Of a stretch of DNA of 64,000 nt, positions 8,239 through 17,040 are shown one piece after another (positions within the stretch are counted from its first letter, which is position 1; the number at the start of each line of letters is the position of its first letter). Where the stretch lies: positions 21,665 through 85,664 of the forward strand of contig CAZNOO010000007.1 in the NCBI GenBank assembly GCA_964574705.1, written 5' to 3'. The position numbers and the translations under genes were made by a program. This DNA is from JAHIVB01 sp964574705. Its GTDB lineage: Bacteria; Bacillota_I; Bacilli_A; Izemoplasmatales; Hujiaoplasmataceae. The notes under the pieces were generated by a model that did not search any database, was not told where the DNA came from, and saw only the letters and a list, made by a program, of their open reading frames with translations.

Positions 8239-8681
8239 CTCTCATGTAATATTAACATTGCTTTAAATTCAGGGCTTCCACCATATTTTCCAAAACTTCC
8301 ATCCTGATTGATTACACGATGACATGGAAGCAAAAATGGAAAAACATTTTTTCTACAAACACTTCCTACAGCCCGTTGTGCATTTGGGTATCCTGCTTTC
8401 CTCGCAAGTTCTTGATAGGACATTGTTTGTCCATAAGGAATATTAGACATTGCGATATACACATCTCTTTGAAAAGGTGTCCCCTCAATCGAAAATGGGA
8501 TATCAAATGAAGTTCGTTTGTGTGAAAAATATTCGTCCAATTGCTTGGTAAAACGATCTGCTAACCTAGAAATCTGTAAAGATGATGAATCTTCGCTCAC
8601 ATATTGAATTGATTTAATTTCGAGTCCGTCATCTTCAATCCGCAAAGTTCCGACCTTTGTCTTTACAACTGAGACGTTCAT
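8232..8681 (-). CDS. ogt: Methylated-DNA-protein-cysteine methyltransferase
   Basis: This enzyme repairs O6-alkylguanine by suicide transfer to its own cysteine. The PCHRV active site is present, preceded by the recognition helix region SYQELARKAGYPNAQRAVG. The start is ATG 8681 (MNVSVVKT), with AAGGAAG upstream and an ATGA overlap with the DUF1667 gene. The open frame to 8729 adds 16 unlikely residues. The 149-residue product has a reduced N-terminal domain, normal for Ogt. It is the last gene of the flavoenzyme operon. The link between DNA repair and that operon is unexplained. Confidence 0.9.
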   Translation of the reverse strand: MNVSVVKTKVGTLRIEDDGLEIKSIQYVSEDSSSLQISRLADRFTKQLDEYFSHKRTSFDIPFSIEGTPFQRDVYIAMSNIPYGQTMSYQELARKAGYPNAQRAVGSVCRKNVFPFLLPCHRVINQDGSFGKYGGSPEFKAMLILHERQ

Positions 8682-9046
8682 TTCTTTTTCACTTCCTTTG
8701 TGGCAACTAGGTCTACACCTAATCCGCACACATTCTTAACCAATATGTCTCCAACCGATATGGGTGCTTCAACTCTATACCCTTTTAATGATTTCACACA
8801 GTCCTGTATGGAAGGTTTCGGGATGGGTTTACTTGTCTTGACTGAAACCATGATTTCATCCCCACCAATAACTGGAATAACTGTGGTAATCATTCGAAGA
8901 GGATTGGTTATTTCTTTTTGGGCATAATCTTTCCCAATATTACAAGCATACCCTTCAATTTTAAGAATTTTCTCTTTATCAACTTCGACAATTAGTTCGC
9001 AACCCATGGGGCATCCGATGCAAGTTATCGTTCTGATTTCGCTCAT
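8678..9046 (-). CDS. DUF1667 Cys-rich protein of GlpA-like flavoenzyme set
   Basis: This 122-residue protein begins with ITCIGCPMGCELIVE, a CxxCxxxC cluster followed by further cysteines at YACNIG and VKNVCGLG. That pattern could hold an Fe-S cluster or zinc. DUF1667 proteins are nearly always encoded beside a GlpA-like and an FAD/NAD oxidoreductase, as in the Thermotoga glycerol locus, and may be the electron-transfer subunit. Here it lies 1 bp after the FAD oxidoreductase and overlaps ogt. The role as a third subunit is inference. Confidence 0.8.
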   Translation of the reverse strand: MSEIRTITCIGCPMGCELIVEVDKEKILKIEGYACNIGKDYAQKEITNPLRMITTVIPVIGGDEIMVSVKTSKPIPKPSIQDCVKSLKGYRVEAPISVGDILVKNVCGLGVDLVATKEVKKK

Positions 9047-9047
9047 C

Positions 9048-10307
9048 CTATGCCCTCTTTTCTATAATTATTTTGATTTGTTTCGTGTCCGGATGATCAA
9101 TGTACCATTTTTTTAGAATGAGTACTTGTTCCATCTCCCCAGGTGTCATGATTTTCTTTTTTTGTGTGTAGACCAGTTGGTCATCAAAGTAGACACAAAT
9201 GGAATGTTCTTTATACACTCCTGACACTCTGAACCTTACGGTCTCAAATTTTTCAATGTTAGAAAAATCAATGGTAACCGGAACAGTATATCGAATTCCA
9301 AATCCAGAAATTAAATCTATTTTCTTTGAATGCTTCAATAACCCGTTAACATATTTTGCAGCATTTTTACCCGCAGACTCTGCTTCTTCAGACACATAGT
9401 CGACCAAGTCATGGACATGTAATACGTTTCCGCAGGAAAAGATTCCTTCAATGTTCGTTTCAAAACTTTCGTCTACAAGCGCCCCATTTGTTGCTGGATT
9501 CATTTTCACTTTTGCACGTTTCGATAATTCATTTTCTGGAATCAACCCAACCGACAAGAGTAAAGTATCACAAGAAATATCTTCTTCTGTTCCTGGTATC
9601 GGATTCATTGCTTCGTCCACTTTTGAAATTGTCACACCTTCAAGGCGACTAGTTCCATGAATAGCCGTAACAGTATGGGATAGTTTCAAAGGAATTCCAA
9701 AATCATCAAGACACTGAACGATGTTTCTTTTGAGCCCACCGGAATAGGGAAGAATTTCACAAACCATTTTGACATGTGCCCCTTCCAGGGTCATCCTTCT
9801 TGCCATAATCAGGCCGATGTCTCCAGAGCCTAAAACGACAACTTCTTTTCCAGGCATGAAACCTTCAATGTTGACATAGAATTGTGCACTACCTGCAGAG
9901 TAAATACCGGAAGGTCTATTTCCGGGTATATTTAAAGCTCCTCTTGGCCTTTCGCGACATCCCATTGCTAATATAATCGATTTTGCCTTGATGTTCATTA
10001 GCCCGTCTTCTTCATTCATTGCATAAACATGCAAATGTTCATTCACGTCAAAAACCATTGTCGACAGTTTATATTCGATACCATACTCTTTAATTTTCTC
10101 GATGTATCGATGTGCATATTCTGGACCCGTGAGTTCTTCTTTAAACTTGTGAAGTCCGAACCCATTATGAATGCATTGGTTTAAAATACCGCCTAATTTA
10201 TTATCTCTTTCTAAAATTAATATATCTCTAAGTCCAGCTTCATACGCTCCTACTGCAGCTGCAAGTCCGGCAGGGCCTCCACCGATGATGATTAGATCTT
10301 TTTTCAT
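9048..10307 (-). CDS. FAD/NAD-dependent oxidoreductase, GlpA-associated
   Basis: This 419-residue two-dinucleotide-fold flavoprotein starts LIIIGGGPAGLAAA and has a second nucleotide site around VVVLGSGDIGLIMARRM. The segment LGGILNQCIHNGFGLH is characteristic of the group that includes HcnB- and sarcosine-oxidase-alpha-like proteins. It likely passes electrons between NAD(P) and the GlpA-like subunit. Its start codon shares one base with the stop of the GlpA-like gene (TGATG), which suggests translational coupling and a stoichiometric complex. The substrate is not visible from sequence. Confidence 0.85.
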   Translation of the reverse strand: MKKDLIIIGGGPAGLAAAVGAYEAGLRDILILERDNKLGGILNQCIHNGFGLHKFKEELTGPEYAHRYIEKIKEYGIEYKLSTMVFDVNEHLHVYAMNEEDGLMNIKAKSIILAMGCRERPRGALNIPGNRPSGIYSAGSAQFYVNIEGFMPGKEVVVLGSGDIGLIMARRMTLEGAHVKMVCEILPYSGGLKRNIVQCLDDFGIPLKLSHTVTAIHGTSRLEGVTISKVDEAMNPIPGTEEDISCDTLLLSVGLIPENELSKRAKVKMNPATNGALVDESFETNIEGIFSCGNVLHVHDLVDYVSEEAESAGKNAAKYVNGLLKHSKKIDLISGFGIRYTVPVTIDFSNIEKFETVRFRVSGVYKEHSICVYFDDQLVYTQKKKIMTPGEMEQVLILKKWYIDHPDTKQIKIIIEKRA

Positions 10308-11755
10308 CAGAATGACCCTCCCTTCAGTTCTTTATCAAGCCCAAGTAAAAATGTTGATTTTTTGCTTGATTTAGCGATTTCCAGTGGACTTAAATTAAGT
10401 TCTTCCGAAAGAATTTCTAATACCTTAGGAGCACAAAATCCGCCTTGACATCTTCCTGATCCCGCACGAGTTCTGCGTTTGATTCCATCGACAGTTTTCG
10501 CTCCAACCGGTCTGTGAATCGCTTGTTTAATTTCGGATAAAGTAACCATCTCACAACGACAAACAATTTTACCGTATTCCTTGTCATGTGCAATTAGCTT
10601 CTTTTTTTGATGCATGCTTGCTGGTTCGAATCGAGAGATATTTTTTCTTTTCTTGACTGCATTTTTTCTTTTTAAAAAGCGATGCTTTAACTGTATCATA
10701 TCTGCAAGGTCTTTTGCAATGGCAGGAGCAGCGGTCAACCCCGGTGATTCTATTCCGGAAGCATTGAAGAAATCTGCTACATCAGTTTGTTCTCCTACAA
10801 TGAAGTCTTTCTTTTCTTCAGAGGCTCTTAGACCCGCAAAACCTGTAATAATGAAATTCAAAGGAATGCTCGGAACTGAAATCTTTGCCGTCTCAAGAAC
10901 GTACTTAATTCCTTCCAATGTTGTTTCTTTATCTTCCTTGTCATCAACAAAAAACGAACTTGGTCCAACGAGTAGATTCCCTTCCGCGGTTGGCGTTACA
11001 AGCACCCCTTTACCCATTGAAGTTGGGAGTTGAAAAATGGTGGATGTAACCAATGTTCCTATCTGTTTGTCAAATAAACAGTATTCGCCTTTCCGCGGAC
11101 GAATGTTTTGTTTGTTAGCACTTAAAAAATTATTGATATGATCGGAGTAGCAACCTGCCGCATTTACAAGAATTTTTGATTTAAAATCACCTTTATCTGT
11201 ATGAACAACAAAAACACCATCGATCTTTTCAACACTTTGAACCAGTGTTTCCATTTGAAATATAGCTGAATTCATCTCTGCAACTTCCGCCGAAGCTATC
11301 GTCAATTGAAATGGGTCAACGACACCTCCGGTCGGCGCATAAAGCGCTGAGTAAATTTGTGGATTGAGGTTAGGCTCTTTTTTCAAAACTTCTTCTTTTG
11401 ATATTATTTCTAATCCTTTAACTCCGTTGCGGATTCCTTGCTGTTCCAATACTCTTAATTCTTCTTCGTCTTTTTCAGAAAAACCAATGATGAGTGATCC
11501 GTTTTGAACAAAAGGAACATCCAAATCATTGCATATTGATTTCATCATTTGGTTTCCGGTAACATTGTATTTTGCCTTCAAAGTACCCGGAAGTGCATCA
11601 TACCCGCTGTGAACAATTCCGCTGTTCGCCTTTGAAGTCTCCTCGCATACATCCGTGTTCCGGTCTATTACCATGATTGAAATATCATAATAGGACAATT
11701 CTCTTGCAATATTTGTGCCAATGACTCCAGCACCGATGATGATAACATCCATCAT
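10307..11755 (-). CDS. GlpA-like FAD-dependent dehydrogenase with BFD [2Fe-2S] domain
   Basis: This 482-residue protein has an N-terminal DAO fold (VIIIGAGVIGTNIAREL) covering about residues 1-365. The BFD-like domain follows, with the cysteines CRCEMVT and GSGRCQGGFC. The same architecture occurs in GlpA and in the Thermotoga GlpA-like/FAD/DUF1667 trio beside glycerol kinase, so glycerol-3-phosphate or another 2-hydroxyacid is a plausible substrate. No glpK or glpF is present here, which leaves the substrate open. Overlaps of 4 bp upstream and 1 bp downstream show tight coupling. ATG codons 1 and 2 are both possible starts. Confidence 0.85.
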   Translation of the reverse strand: MMDVIIIGAGVIGTNIARELSYYDISIMVIDRNTDVCEETSKANSGIVHSGYDALPGTLKAKYNVTGNQMMKSICNDLDVPFVQNGSLIIGFSEKDEEELRVLEQQGIRNGVKGLEIISKEEVLKKEPNLNPQIYSALYAPTGGVVDPFQLTIASAEVAEMNSAIFQMETLVQSVEKIDGVFVVHTDKGDFKSKILVNAAGCYSDHINNFLSANKQNIRPRKGEYCLFDKQIGTLVTSTIFQLPTSMGKGVLVTPTAEGNLLVGPSSFFVDDKEDKETTLEGIKYVLETAKISVPSIPLNFIITGFAGLRASEEKKDFIVGEQTDVADFFNASGIESPGLTAAPAIAKDLADMIQLKHRFLKRKNAVKKRKNISRFEPASMHQKKKLIAHDKEYGKIVCRCEMVTLSEIKQAIHRPVGAKTVDGIKRRTRAGSGRCQGGFCAPKVLEILSEELNLSPLEIAKSSKKSTFLLGLDKELKGGSF

Positions 11756-12702
11756 GATTTCACCTCTTGTTTAATCTCTTCAACTGGTAGAACAGTTTCA
11801 ATAAATGATTTTAATGCTTCGTAATATTGGGCTTCATTTTTTCTTGCTGTGCCTGCATGTTTGGAGTTGTTTTCTCCCCAAAAGAGTACTTTATATGTAC
11901 TCGTGGCGTCAAATAATAATTGAGTATGCGTCGGAAGAATGTATTTGTCTTCAAGTCCGTGTGCATAGAAAATAGGAACTGTGGATTTCTTGACAGATTC
12001 TATTGGGCTAATCTGCTTGAACGACAGACCTGTAAACAGTCGAAAATAAAAATTTGCCAAAGGTATAAACGGCCATTTTGGCAATTTAATTTTACGGTGT
12101 ATCAAATAAGTCGCAAGCGTTTCTAAATCAGAAAATGAACAATCAGATCCTACAAAATGAACCCTCTTGTCAATTTCAGACTCCATTAAAACGGTTGCGG
12201 CTCCCATCGACTCTCCAAAAGTTCCAAGGTAGATATTATCAGTATATCTTGCAAATATTTCAGTAATTACGTCATACAAATCTGTTTTTTCATATCCACC
12301 TAAGGTGCAATTTTTTCCTTCTGATGCCCCGTGAAATCTTTGGTCAAACATAATGACATGAAACCCTAAATTCATAAACATCTTAGCGTATTTGATAGCA
12401 CCGTGATGCGTATAGGTATATCCATGGACAATAACGACAAATTTATTTGTTGCAATGTATGGTGTAACATCATAAATTTGGATCTCCGTTTTGTTTGATG
12501 TCTTGATTCTATATCGATCAACACTCCAAGAATCATACAAATCCATCAGTCCGGGACTAACTTCATTTTCATTGTTGCGTGTATCTTCCAAACTTCTGGC
12601 ATAAGGATGAAAAATGTTTTTAGCAATTACATATCCCAATATTTGAACCCCAAATAATAATGCAAGAAAAAAGACAATTACAATCCACTCAAAATCGGTC
12701 AT
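11752..12702 (-). CDS. Membrane-anchored alpha/beta hydrolase
   Basis: This 316-residue protein has one N-terminal membrane segment (about residues 5-27), then an alpha/beta hydrolase fold. The nucleophile is Ser165 in GESMG, with Asp252 in HGLEDKY and His282 in NSKHAG completing the triad. The oxyanion region is VHGYTYTHHG. Many relatives are annotated as lysophospholipase or serine aminopeptidase-like. It is first in the flavoenzyme operon and overlaps the GlpA-like gene by 4 bp. If it releases glycerol or glycerophosphate from lipids it could feed that dehydrogenase. This is a hypothesis from context only. Confidence 0.75.
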   Translation of the reverse strand: MTDFEWIVIVFFLALLFGVQILGYVIAKNIFHPYARSLEDTRNNENEVSPGLMDLYDSWSVDRYRIKTSNKTEIQIYDVTPYIATNKFVVIVHGYTYTHHGAIKYAKMFMNLGFHVIMFDQRFHGASEGKNCTLGGYEKTDLYDVITEIFARYTDNIYLGTFGESMGAATVLMESEIDKRVHFVGSDCSFSDLETLATYLIHRKIKLPKWPFIPLANFYFRLFTGLSFKQISPIESVKKSTVPIFYAHGLEDKYILPTHTQLLFDATSTYKVLFWGENNSKHAGTARKNEAQYYEALKSFIETVLPVEEIKQEVKS

Positions 12703-12737
12703 GAAATCCCTTCTTTCTCTATCAATCTGTTAGTACT

Positions 12738-12746
12738 ATTTTATCA
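12738..12746 (-). promoter_or_regulatory. Extended -10 promoter of the hydrolase-flavoenzyme operon
   Basis: The minus strand reads TGATAAAAT with no clear -35. The predicted leader is about 29 nt, including AGAAGGGA before ATG 12702. Confidence 0.5.
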
Positions 12747-12776
12747 TAAATTAGACTGAATGGCTTACATAAATCG

Positions 12777-12808
12777 CAAAAAAAGAATAAGCCATAAAGA
12801 CTTATTCT
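12777..12808 (-). terminator. Terminator of the MATE gene
   Basis: AGAATAAG (12784-12791) pairs with CTTATTCT (12801-12808) across a 9-nt loop. Seven or more Ts follow on the minus strand. Confidence 0.85.
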
Positions 12809-12832
12809 GGGTTATATTTGTAATAACATTCT

Positions 12833-14236
12833 CTATATTGCTAGAATTTCCTCATAAAGCTCTGGGTCAATTGGAACCATCTGCTTGTTCCTAATTTTAT
12901 GAACGACTTTCATTAGAATCAAAGTTCCAAAAACCATGACCATTCCTTTTAGGAAGGTTGATATATTGACTGCCCACCAAATACCCTCTTCTGCCAAAGT
13001 CTTCGTCAAAAAGATGGCAAGCGGAATTCTCAGCAGATTGAAAAAGATTCCAGAAATGGATGGTACAATTGTTTTTCCAACCCCATTAAAAAAGCCGAAT
13101 CCAATTGCTTCTAACATCATGAATACCTGCGAAGCACTAATAATTTTCAGATATCTTACACCATACGCAGTCGCTATCGGATCATCGATAAAGATTTTGT
13201 ATAAAAATGCTGGAGCAAAATAGAGCAAAACAGTGACTAACAATGCATAAGGAATTAACAGTAATGAGATCATACCAATTCCTTTTTTAATTCGATCAAA
13301 TTGTTTCGCACCGAAGTTCTGCCCAACAAATACTGTCAACGCAGTCTGAAAGCCCCCAGCAATCATCCAAGTAAACTGTTCAATCTGGGTTCCAATCCTC
13401 TGCGCAGTCACGACTTCGAACCCGTAGACATAAACCATACGAGCTATGTAGATTGAAATGGAAGTAAACAACAGACTCTGAATTCCTGCTGGTAATCCAA
13501 CTTGTATAATGTCTCCGAAAGCGCCTAAATCAAAGGCTTTAAAGGAAATTGCATGAATCTTTCGGTTGTTCTTGAAATAGTATATGATGAAAGCAATCAT
13601 CGTAACTGCTTGCGAAATGACGGTTGCTGTTGCTGCGCCGACAACACCCATTTTAAATACAAGGATAAACAATGGATCCAAAATGATATTAAGTGCCAAA
13701 CCAATCAACATTATCTGAAAATTAGTTTTGGTTTTTCCTAATCCTTCGTTGATTGCCGCAAATCCATTGGAGATAAACTGAAATACAATGAGTCCTCCAA
13801 CAATAGAAAGATACTGTATCGCGTACGCGGTCACTTGTGCTGACTGAATGTTGAATAAGGATATAATTTGTGCTTTAAAAATAAAGACCAAAGCAGAAAA
13901 AAGCACGCCTATAACGAGTTGAAGAATCAAGCCGTTCGATGCATACAAATGAATCTCTTTTGCGTTATTGTGCCCTACCGCATGAGAAATCTTGACTCCG
14001 GTCCCAATTTTGGATATGATAATTAACCCAAAAGAAAACCAAACAAGCATTCCTGCGGTTCCAATTGCAGAGATAGCTTCGCTCTCATTTATACCAATGG
14101 AATCGACCCTTCCTATCCAAAACATATCAGTAAGATTATATGCCATTTGGGATATGGAAGTTAATAAAACAGGTAGGGCAATATTAAATAGTTTTTTGAA
14201 AATAGACCCTTCGGTCAAATTATATACTGTCGACAT
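12833..14236 (-). CDS. MATE-family multidrug/metabolite efflux transporter
   Basis: This 467-residue polytopic protein has about 12 hydrophobic segments and the MATE signatures LFNIALPVLLTSISQMAYNLTDMFWIG near the N-terminus and QTALTVFVGQNFGAKQ in the second half. It probably exports cationic compounds in exchange for Na+ or H+. It is a single-gene unit between two terminators. Its start has the extended -10 plus GGTGAT arrangement found at several genes here, though with a longer 13-bp gap. The substrate is unknown. Confidence 0.9.
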   Translation of the reverse strand: MSTVYNLTEGSIFKKLFNIALPVLLTSISQMAYNLTDMFWIGRVDSIGINESEAISAIGTAGMLVWFSFGLIIISKIGTGVKISHAVGHNNAKEIHLYASNGLILQLVIGVLFSALVFIFKAQIISLFNIQSAQVTAYAIQYLSIVGGLIVFQFISNGFAAINEGLGKTKTNFQIMLIGLALNIILDPLFILVFKMGVVGAATATVISQAVTMIAFIIYYFKNNRKIHAISFKAFDLGAFGDIIQVGLPAGIQSLLFTSISIYIARMVYVYGFEVVTAQRIGTQIEQFTWMIAGGFQTALTVFVGQNFGAKQFDRIKKGIGMISLLLIPYALLVTVLLYFAPAFLYKIFIDDPIATAYGVRYLKIISASQVFMMLEAIGFGFFNGVGKTIVPSISGIFFNLLRIPLAIFLTKTLAEEGIWWAVNISTFLKGMVMVFGTLILMKVVHKIRNKQMVPIDPELYEEILAI

Positions 14237-14258
14237 ATCATCACCACTAATGGATATA

Positions 14259-14267
14259 ATTATACCA
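14259..14267 (-). promoter_or_regulatory. Extended -10 promoter of the MATE gene
   Basis: The minus strand reads TGGTATAAT. GGTGAT (14245-14240) and ATG 14236 follow, giving a predicted leader of about 16 nt. Confidence 0.65.
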
Positions 14268-14286
14268 TATCAAAGGGTACGCACCT

Positions 14287-14320
14287 AAAAAAAAGTGAAA
14301 CTTTTTATCGAAGTTTCACT
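14287..14320 (-). terminator. Terminator of rlmD-fhs-HD operon
   Basis: AGTGAAACTT (14294-14303) and AAGTTTCACT (14311-14320) form a perfect 10-bp stem, followed by eight Ts on the minus strand. It includes the stop region of the HD gene. Confidence 0.9.
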
Positions 14321-14909
14321 CTAAATCTTGATTGTCTTTTTCCATCAGAAACGTCGCTTCCATATCAGCGGTTGAAAGGCAAAACGCTAATGGAAATTTT
14401 GAAAATGCCTGGCCAACATTCATCTTGTCCTCAGTGTTTGAAAATCCCATATGATATCTTATTGCAAACGCTTCGTCACGTTTCAATTTCATAAATCCTG
14501 AGATGATATATACTGATTTTTCACCATGACCATAGGGTAGTTCATCCCTATACTCATAGGTTGGTACACTAACCCATTTACCTGTCGAATCCTTCTTATT
14601 TCGAGTTGAAGGTTTATAGACATTCATTTTGCACAAATCATGCAAGAGCGCGCAAATAGCAATAGATTCATCAGATATCGTTCCAATCAGTTGTTCAATT
14701 TCAGGTCTTCTCACATAATTTCTCAGAGCATTGTATACATTCAGTGAATGTTCAACAAGTCCCCCTTCATAACACAAATGAAACCTTGTGGAGGCGGGTG
14801 CAGTGAAAAAGTCGGACTGTTCGGACATCAAAAAGTGAAGCAAGTCCGAACTGCCTTCTCTGTGAATAAACTCATTGAATATTTGAATAAAGTCTTCTCT
14901 TTTTGACAT
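14316..14909 (-). CDS. HD-domain phosphohydrolase-like protein
   Basis: This 197-residue cytosolic protein carries HD metal-site elements: His in GLVEHSLNVY, the HD pair in ALLHDLCKMNVY, and later histidines at PYGHGEKS and RYHMGF. HD proteins hydrolyse nucleotides, dNTPs or phosphodiesters. The length and HD spacing resemble HDIG/YhaM-type catalytic cores, but no OB domain is present. It is the final gene of rlmD-fhs-unknown-HD and starts 1 bp after the previous gene. The substrate cannot be inferred. Confidence 0.7.
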   Translation of the reverse strand: MSKREDFIQIFNEFIHREGSSDLLHFLMSEQSDFFTAPASTRFHLCYEGGLVEHSLNVYNALRNYVRRPEIEQLIGTISDESIAICALLHDLCKMNVYKPSTRNKKDSTGKWVSVPTYEYRDELPYGHGEKSVYIISGFMKLKRDEAFAIRYHMGFSNTEDKMNVGQAFSKFPLAFCLSTADMEATFLMEKDNQDLE

Positions 14910-14910
14910 T

Positions 14911-15336
14911 TTACAATACGCTGCACATTACCGCGGTAGCCAGCACTTCATGAACTTCATGGTTGTATTCAATCGGAACCGTAACTTCCAGCAAATCATT
15001 GATTTTATACTCTGCATTGTCACTCAAGTCAATTAATAACTTTCCTGCCGTGAATTCTTTATTATCGAGTTTCCCAAAAAATACGAATAAATCATCTTCA
15101 TCGTATCTTTTTGCATGACGCGCACTTAGCTCGTCCAAAACGGTTAATTTCTTCGATTCAGAAACCACTACAAATCGGTAAGGGTTTTCTAGGTTGAACC
15201 TCTTTTTTAAATGTTCTTCCAAGATGGTGTTCTCAACATTGCTTTTGACATCATTGATTCCTTTTTTGGCTTTTTTGACAACTTTAATACCCAAATCTCT
15301 TAATTTACTTGGTAAATCTTTGTCGATTCCTTTCAT
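14911..15336 (-). CDS. Conserved hypothetical protein
   Basis: I do not recognise this 141-residue protein. The first 45 residues are basic and helical (DLGIKVVKKAKKGINDVKSN). The remainder looks like a compact alpha/beta domain ending TAVMCSVL. No signal peptide, membrane segment or catalytic motif is evident. It lies 9 bp after fhs and 1 bp before the HD gene, so it is co-transcribed with them. AGGAGG upstream supports ATG 15336. Confidence 0.55.
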   Translation of the reverse strand: MKGIDKDLPSKLRDLGIKVVKKAKKGINDVKSNVENTILEEHLKKRFNLENPYRFVVVSESKKLTVLDELSARHAKRYDEDDLFVFFGKLDNKEFTAGKLLIDLSDNAEYKINDLLEVTVPIEYNHEVHEVLATAVMCSVL

Positions 15337-15345
15337 AAAATCCTC

Positions 15346-17013
15346 CTAAAATAATCCGATGATTTTTTGATCTACAACGTCCATATTTTCATAAGCGCCA
15401 TGTTTTGGTAACCCTGGCATCGTCATGACATCTCCTGTAAGTGCAACTAGAAATCCAGCTCCGATGGATGGCTTAAATTCTCTAACTGTAATTTCAAAGT
15501 CCCTTGGTCTTCCTAGCAACTTAGAATTATCTGTTAGCGATAAAGGTGTCTTCGCCATACAAATAGCAAGTTTGTCCCAACCTAAAGCGACATACTCTTT
15601 GATTTGTTCAAGGGCTTTATCGGTATAAATTACACCTTTGGCTCCATAGATTCTTTTTGCTATTGTTGAAATTTTATCTTCAATGGTTAAGTTCAAATCA
15701 TAAAGTGGTTTTGATAAGGAATAGTCATAATTCTCAATTTCGTGAACTACTTTTCGAGCTAGATCGACGCCACCCTCGCTACCTTTCGCAAACACTTCAG
15801 AAAGGGAGATTGGATGATTATGTTCTTCGGCCCAGTTCATGATAAGATTCAATTCGGCTTCGGTATCACTTGCAAACTTATTCAGTGCCAAGACATAAGG
15901 AACATGAAATTCTTGAACACTTTCAATATGTTTTTCAAGGTTTTCAATTCCTAAACGAAGTGCTTTCAGGTTTTCTTCTTTCATTAGCTTCTTGTCTTGT
16001 CCGCCGTGCAACTTCAATGCTCTGATCGATACGACTAATACAACGGCTGCAGGCATGATATCCATTAATCGAGCTTTGATGTCCATGAACTTCTCCATAC
16101 CTAAATCAGCACCAAATCCAGCTTCGGTAACGGTATATTCACTCGCATTTCTTGCAAAAGAAGTTGCGATAATGGAGTTGCATCCATGAGCGATATTTGC
16201 AAAAGGACCTCCATGAATCAAAACTGGTGTATTTTCAAGGGTTTGAACCAAATTGGGTTTGATTGCATCCTTTAAAAGCATTGCGACCGCTCCAGTGACT
16301 TTCAAGTCTCCAACAGTTACAGGCGTTCCTTCAGTGTTGTAAGCAACGACCATCCTTGACACTCTTTGCTTTAAATCTTCAATGTTATTAGCTAAACACA
16401 AAACTGCCATAACTTCTGAAGCGACAGTAATGTCAAATCCATCATCACGTATGACTTCTTTTTCACTAGACAATCCCACTTGAATTTTACGAAGAGCACG
16501 GTCATTCATGTCCATTGCTCTTTTCCATATGATTTTATTTGGATCTATTTTCAATTCATTTTCACGATATAGATGATTGTCAATAACCGCACTAATTAAA
16601 TTATTAGCAGCAGTAATTGCATGAATATCACCAGTGAAGTGTAAATTGATATCTTCCATTGGAACCACTTGCGCATATCCTCCGCCTGCCGCTCCGCCTT
16701 TCACGCCAAACACAGGCCCTAAGGATGGCTCTCTTAAGGTAATCATAGTTTTATATCCCAGTTTACTTAGAGAATCTCCAAGTCCGATTGTCGTAGTGGA
16801 TTTTCCTTCACCTGCGGGAGTCGGATTAATTGCGCTGACCAAAATAACCTTTCCTGGATTTTCAGGATGAAATCTGTTAATGGCATCGAAACTGATTTTA
16901 GCCTTATGAGTACCATATAATTCAATTTCTGATGGTTTTACGCCAATCATTTTTGCGATTTGAGTAATGTTTTTCATTTTTGCTTTCTGAGCAATTTCTA
17001 AATCTGTCAACAT
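15346..17013 (-). CDS. fhs: Formate-tetrahydrofolate ligase
   Basis: This 555-residue enzyme converts formate, ATP and tetrahydrofolate to 10-formyl-THF. The ATP loop PTPAGEGKSTTTIGLGDSL, GGGYAQVVPMEDINLHFTGD and EAGFGADLGMEKF are diagnostic, and length matches the family. In a fermenter it supplies one-carbon units for purines and formyl-Met, or runs in reverse to yield ATP and formate. It follows rlmD by 28 bp within the same operon. No folD or other one-carbon gene is adjacent. Confidence 0.97.
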   Translation of the reverse strand: MLTDLEIAQKAKMKNITQIAKMIGVKPSEIELYGTHKAKISFDAINRFHPENPGKVILVSAINPTPAGEGKSTTTIGLGDSLSKLGYKTMITLREPSLGPVFGVKGGAAGGGYAQVVPMEDINLHFTGDIHAITAANNLISAVIDNHLYRENELKIDPNKIIWKRAMDMNDRALRKIQVGLSSEKEVIRDDGFDITVASEVMAVLCLANNIEDLKQRVSRMVVAYNTEGTPVTVGDLKVTGAVAMLLKDAIKPNLVQTLENTPVLIHGGPFANIAHGCNSIIATSFARNASEYTVTEAGFGADLGMEKFMDIKARLMDIMPAAVVLVVSIRALKLHGGQDKKLMKEENLKALRLGIENLEKHIESVQEFHVPYVLALNKFASDTEAELNLIMNWAEEHNHPISLSEVFAKGSEGGVDLARKVVHEIENYDYSLSKPLYDLNLTIEDKISTIAKRIYGAKGVIYTDKALEQIKEYVALGWDKLAICMAKTPLSLTDNSKLLGRPRDFEITVREFKPSIGAGFLVALTGDVMTMPGLPKHGAYENMDVVDQKIIGLF

Positions 17014-17040
17014 ATCTAAGCTCCTATATCTGTATTTTTT

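Noticed and set aside
10614..11033. 139-codon plus-strand frame opposite the GlpA-like gene
   Set aside because: The coding evidence (FAD fold and BFD cysteines) is all on the minus strand. This is a mirror frame.
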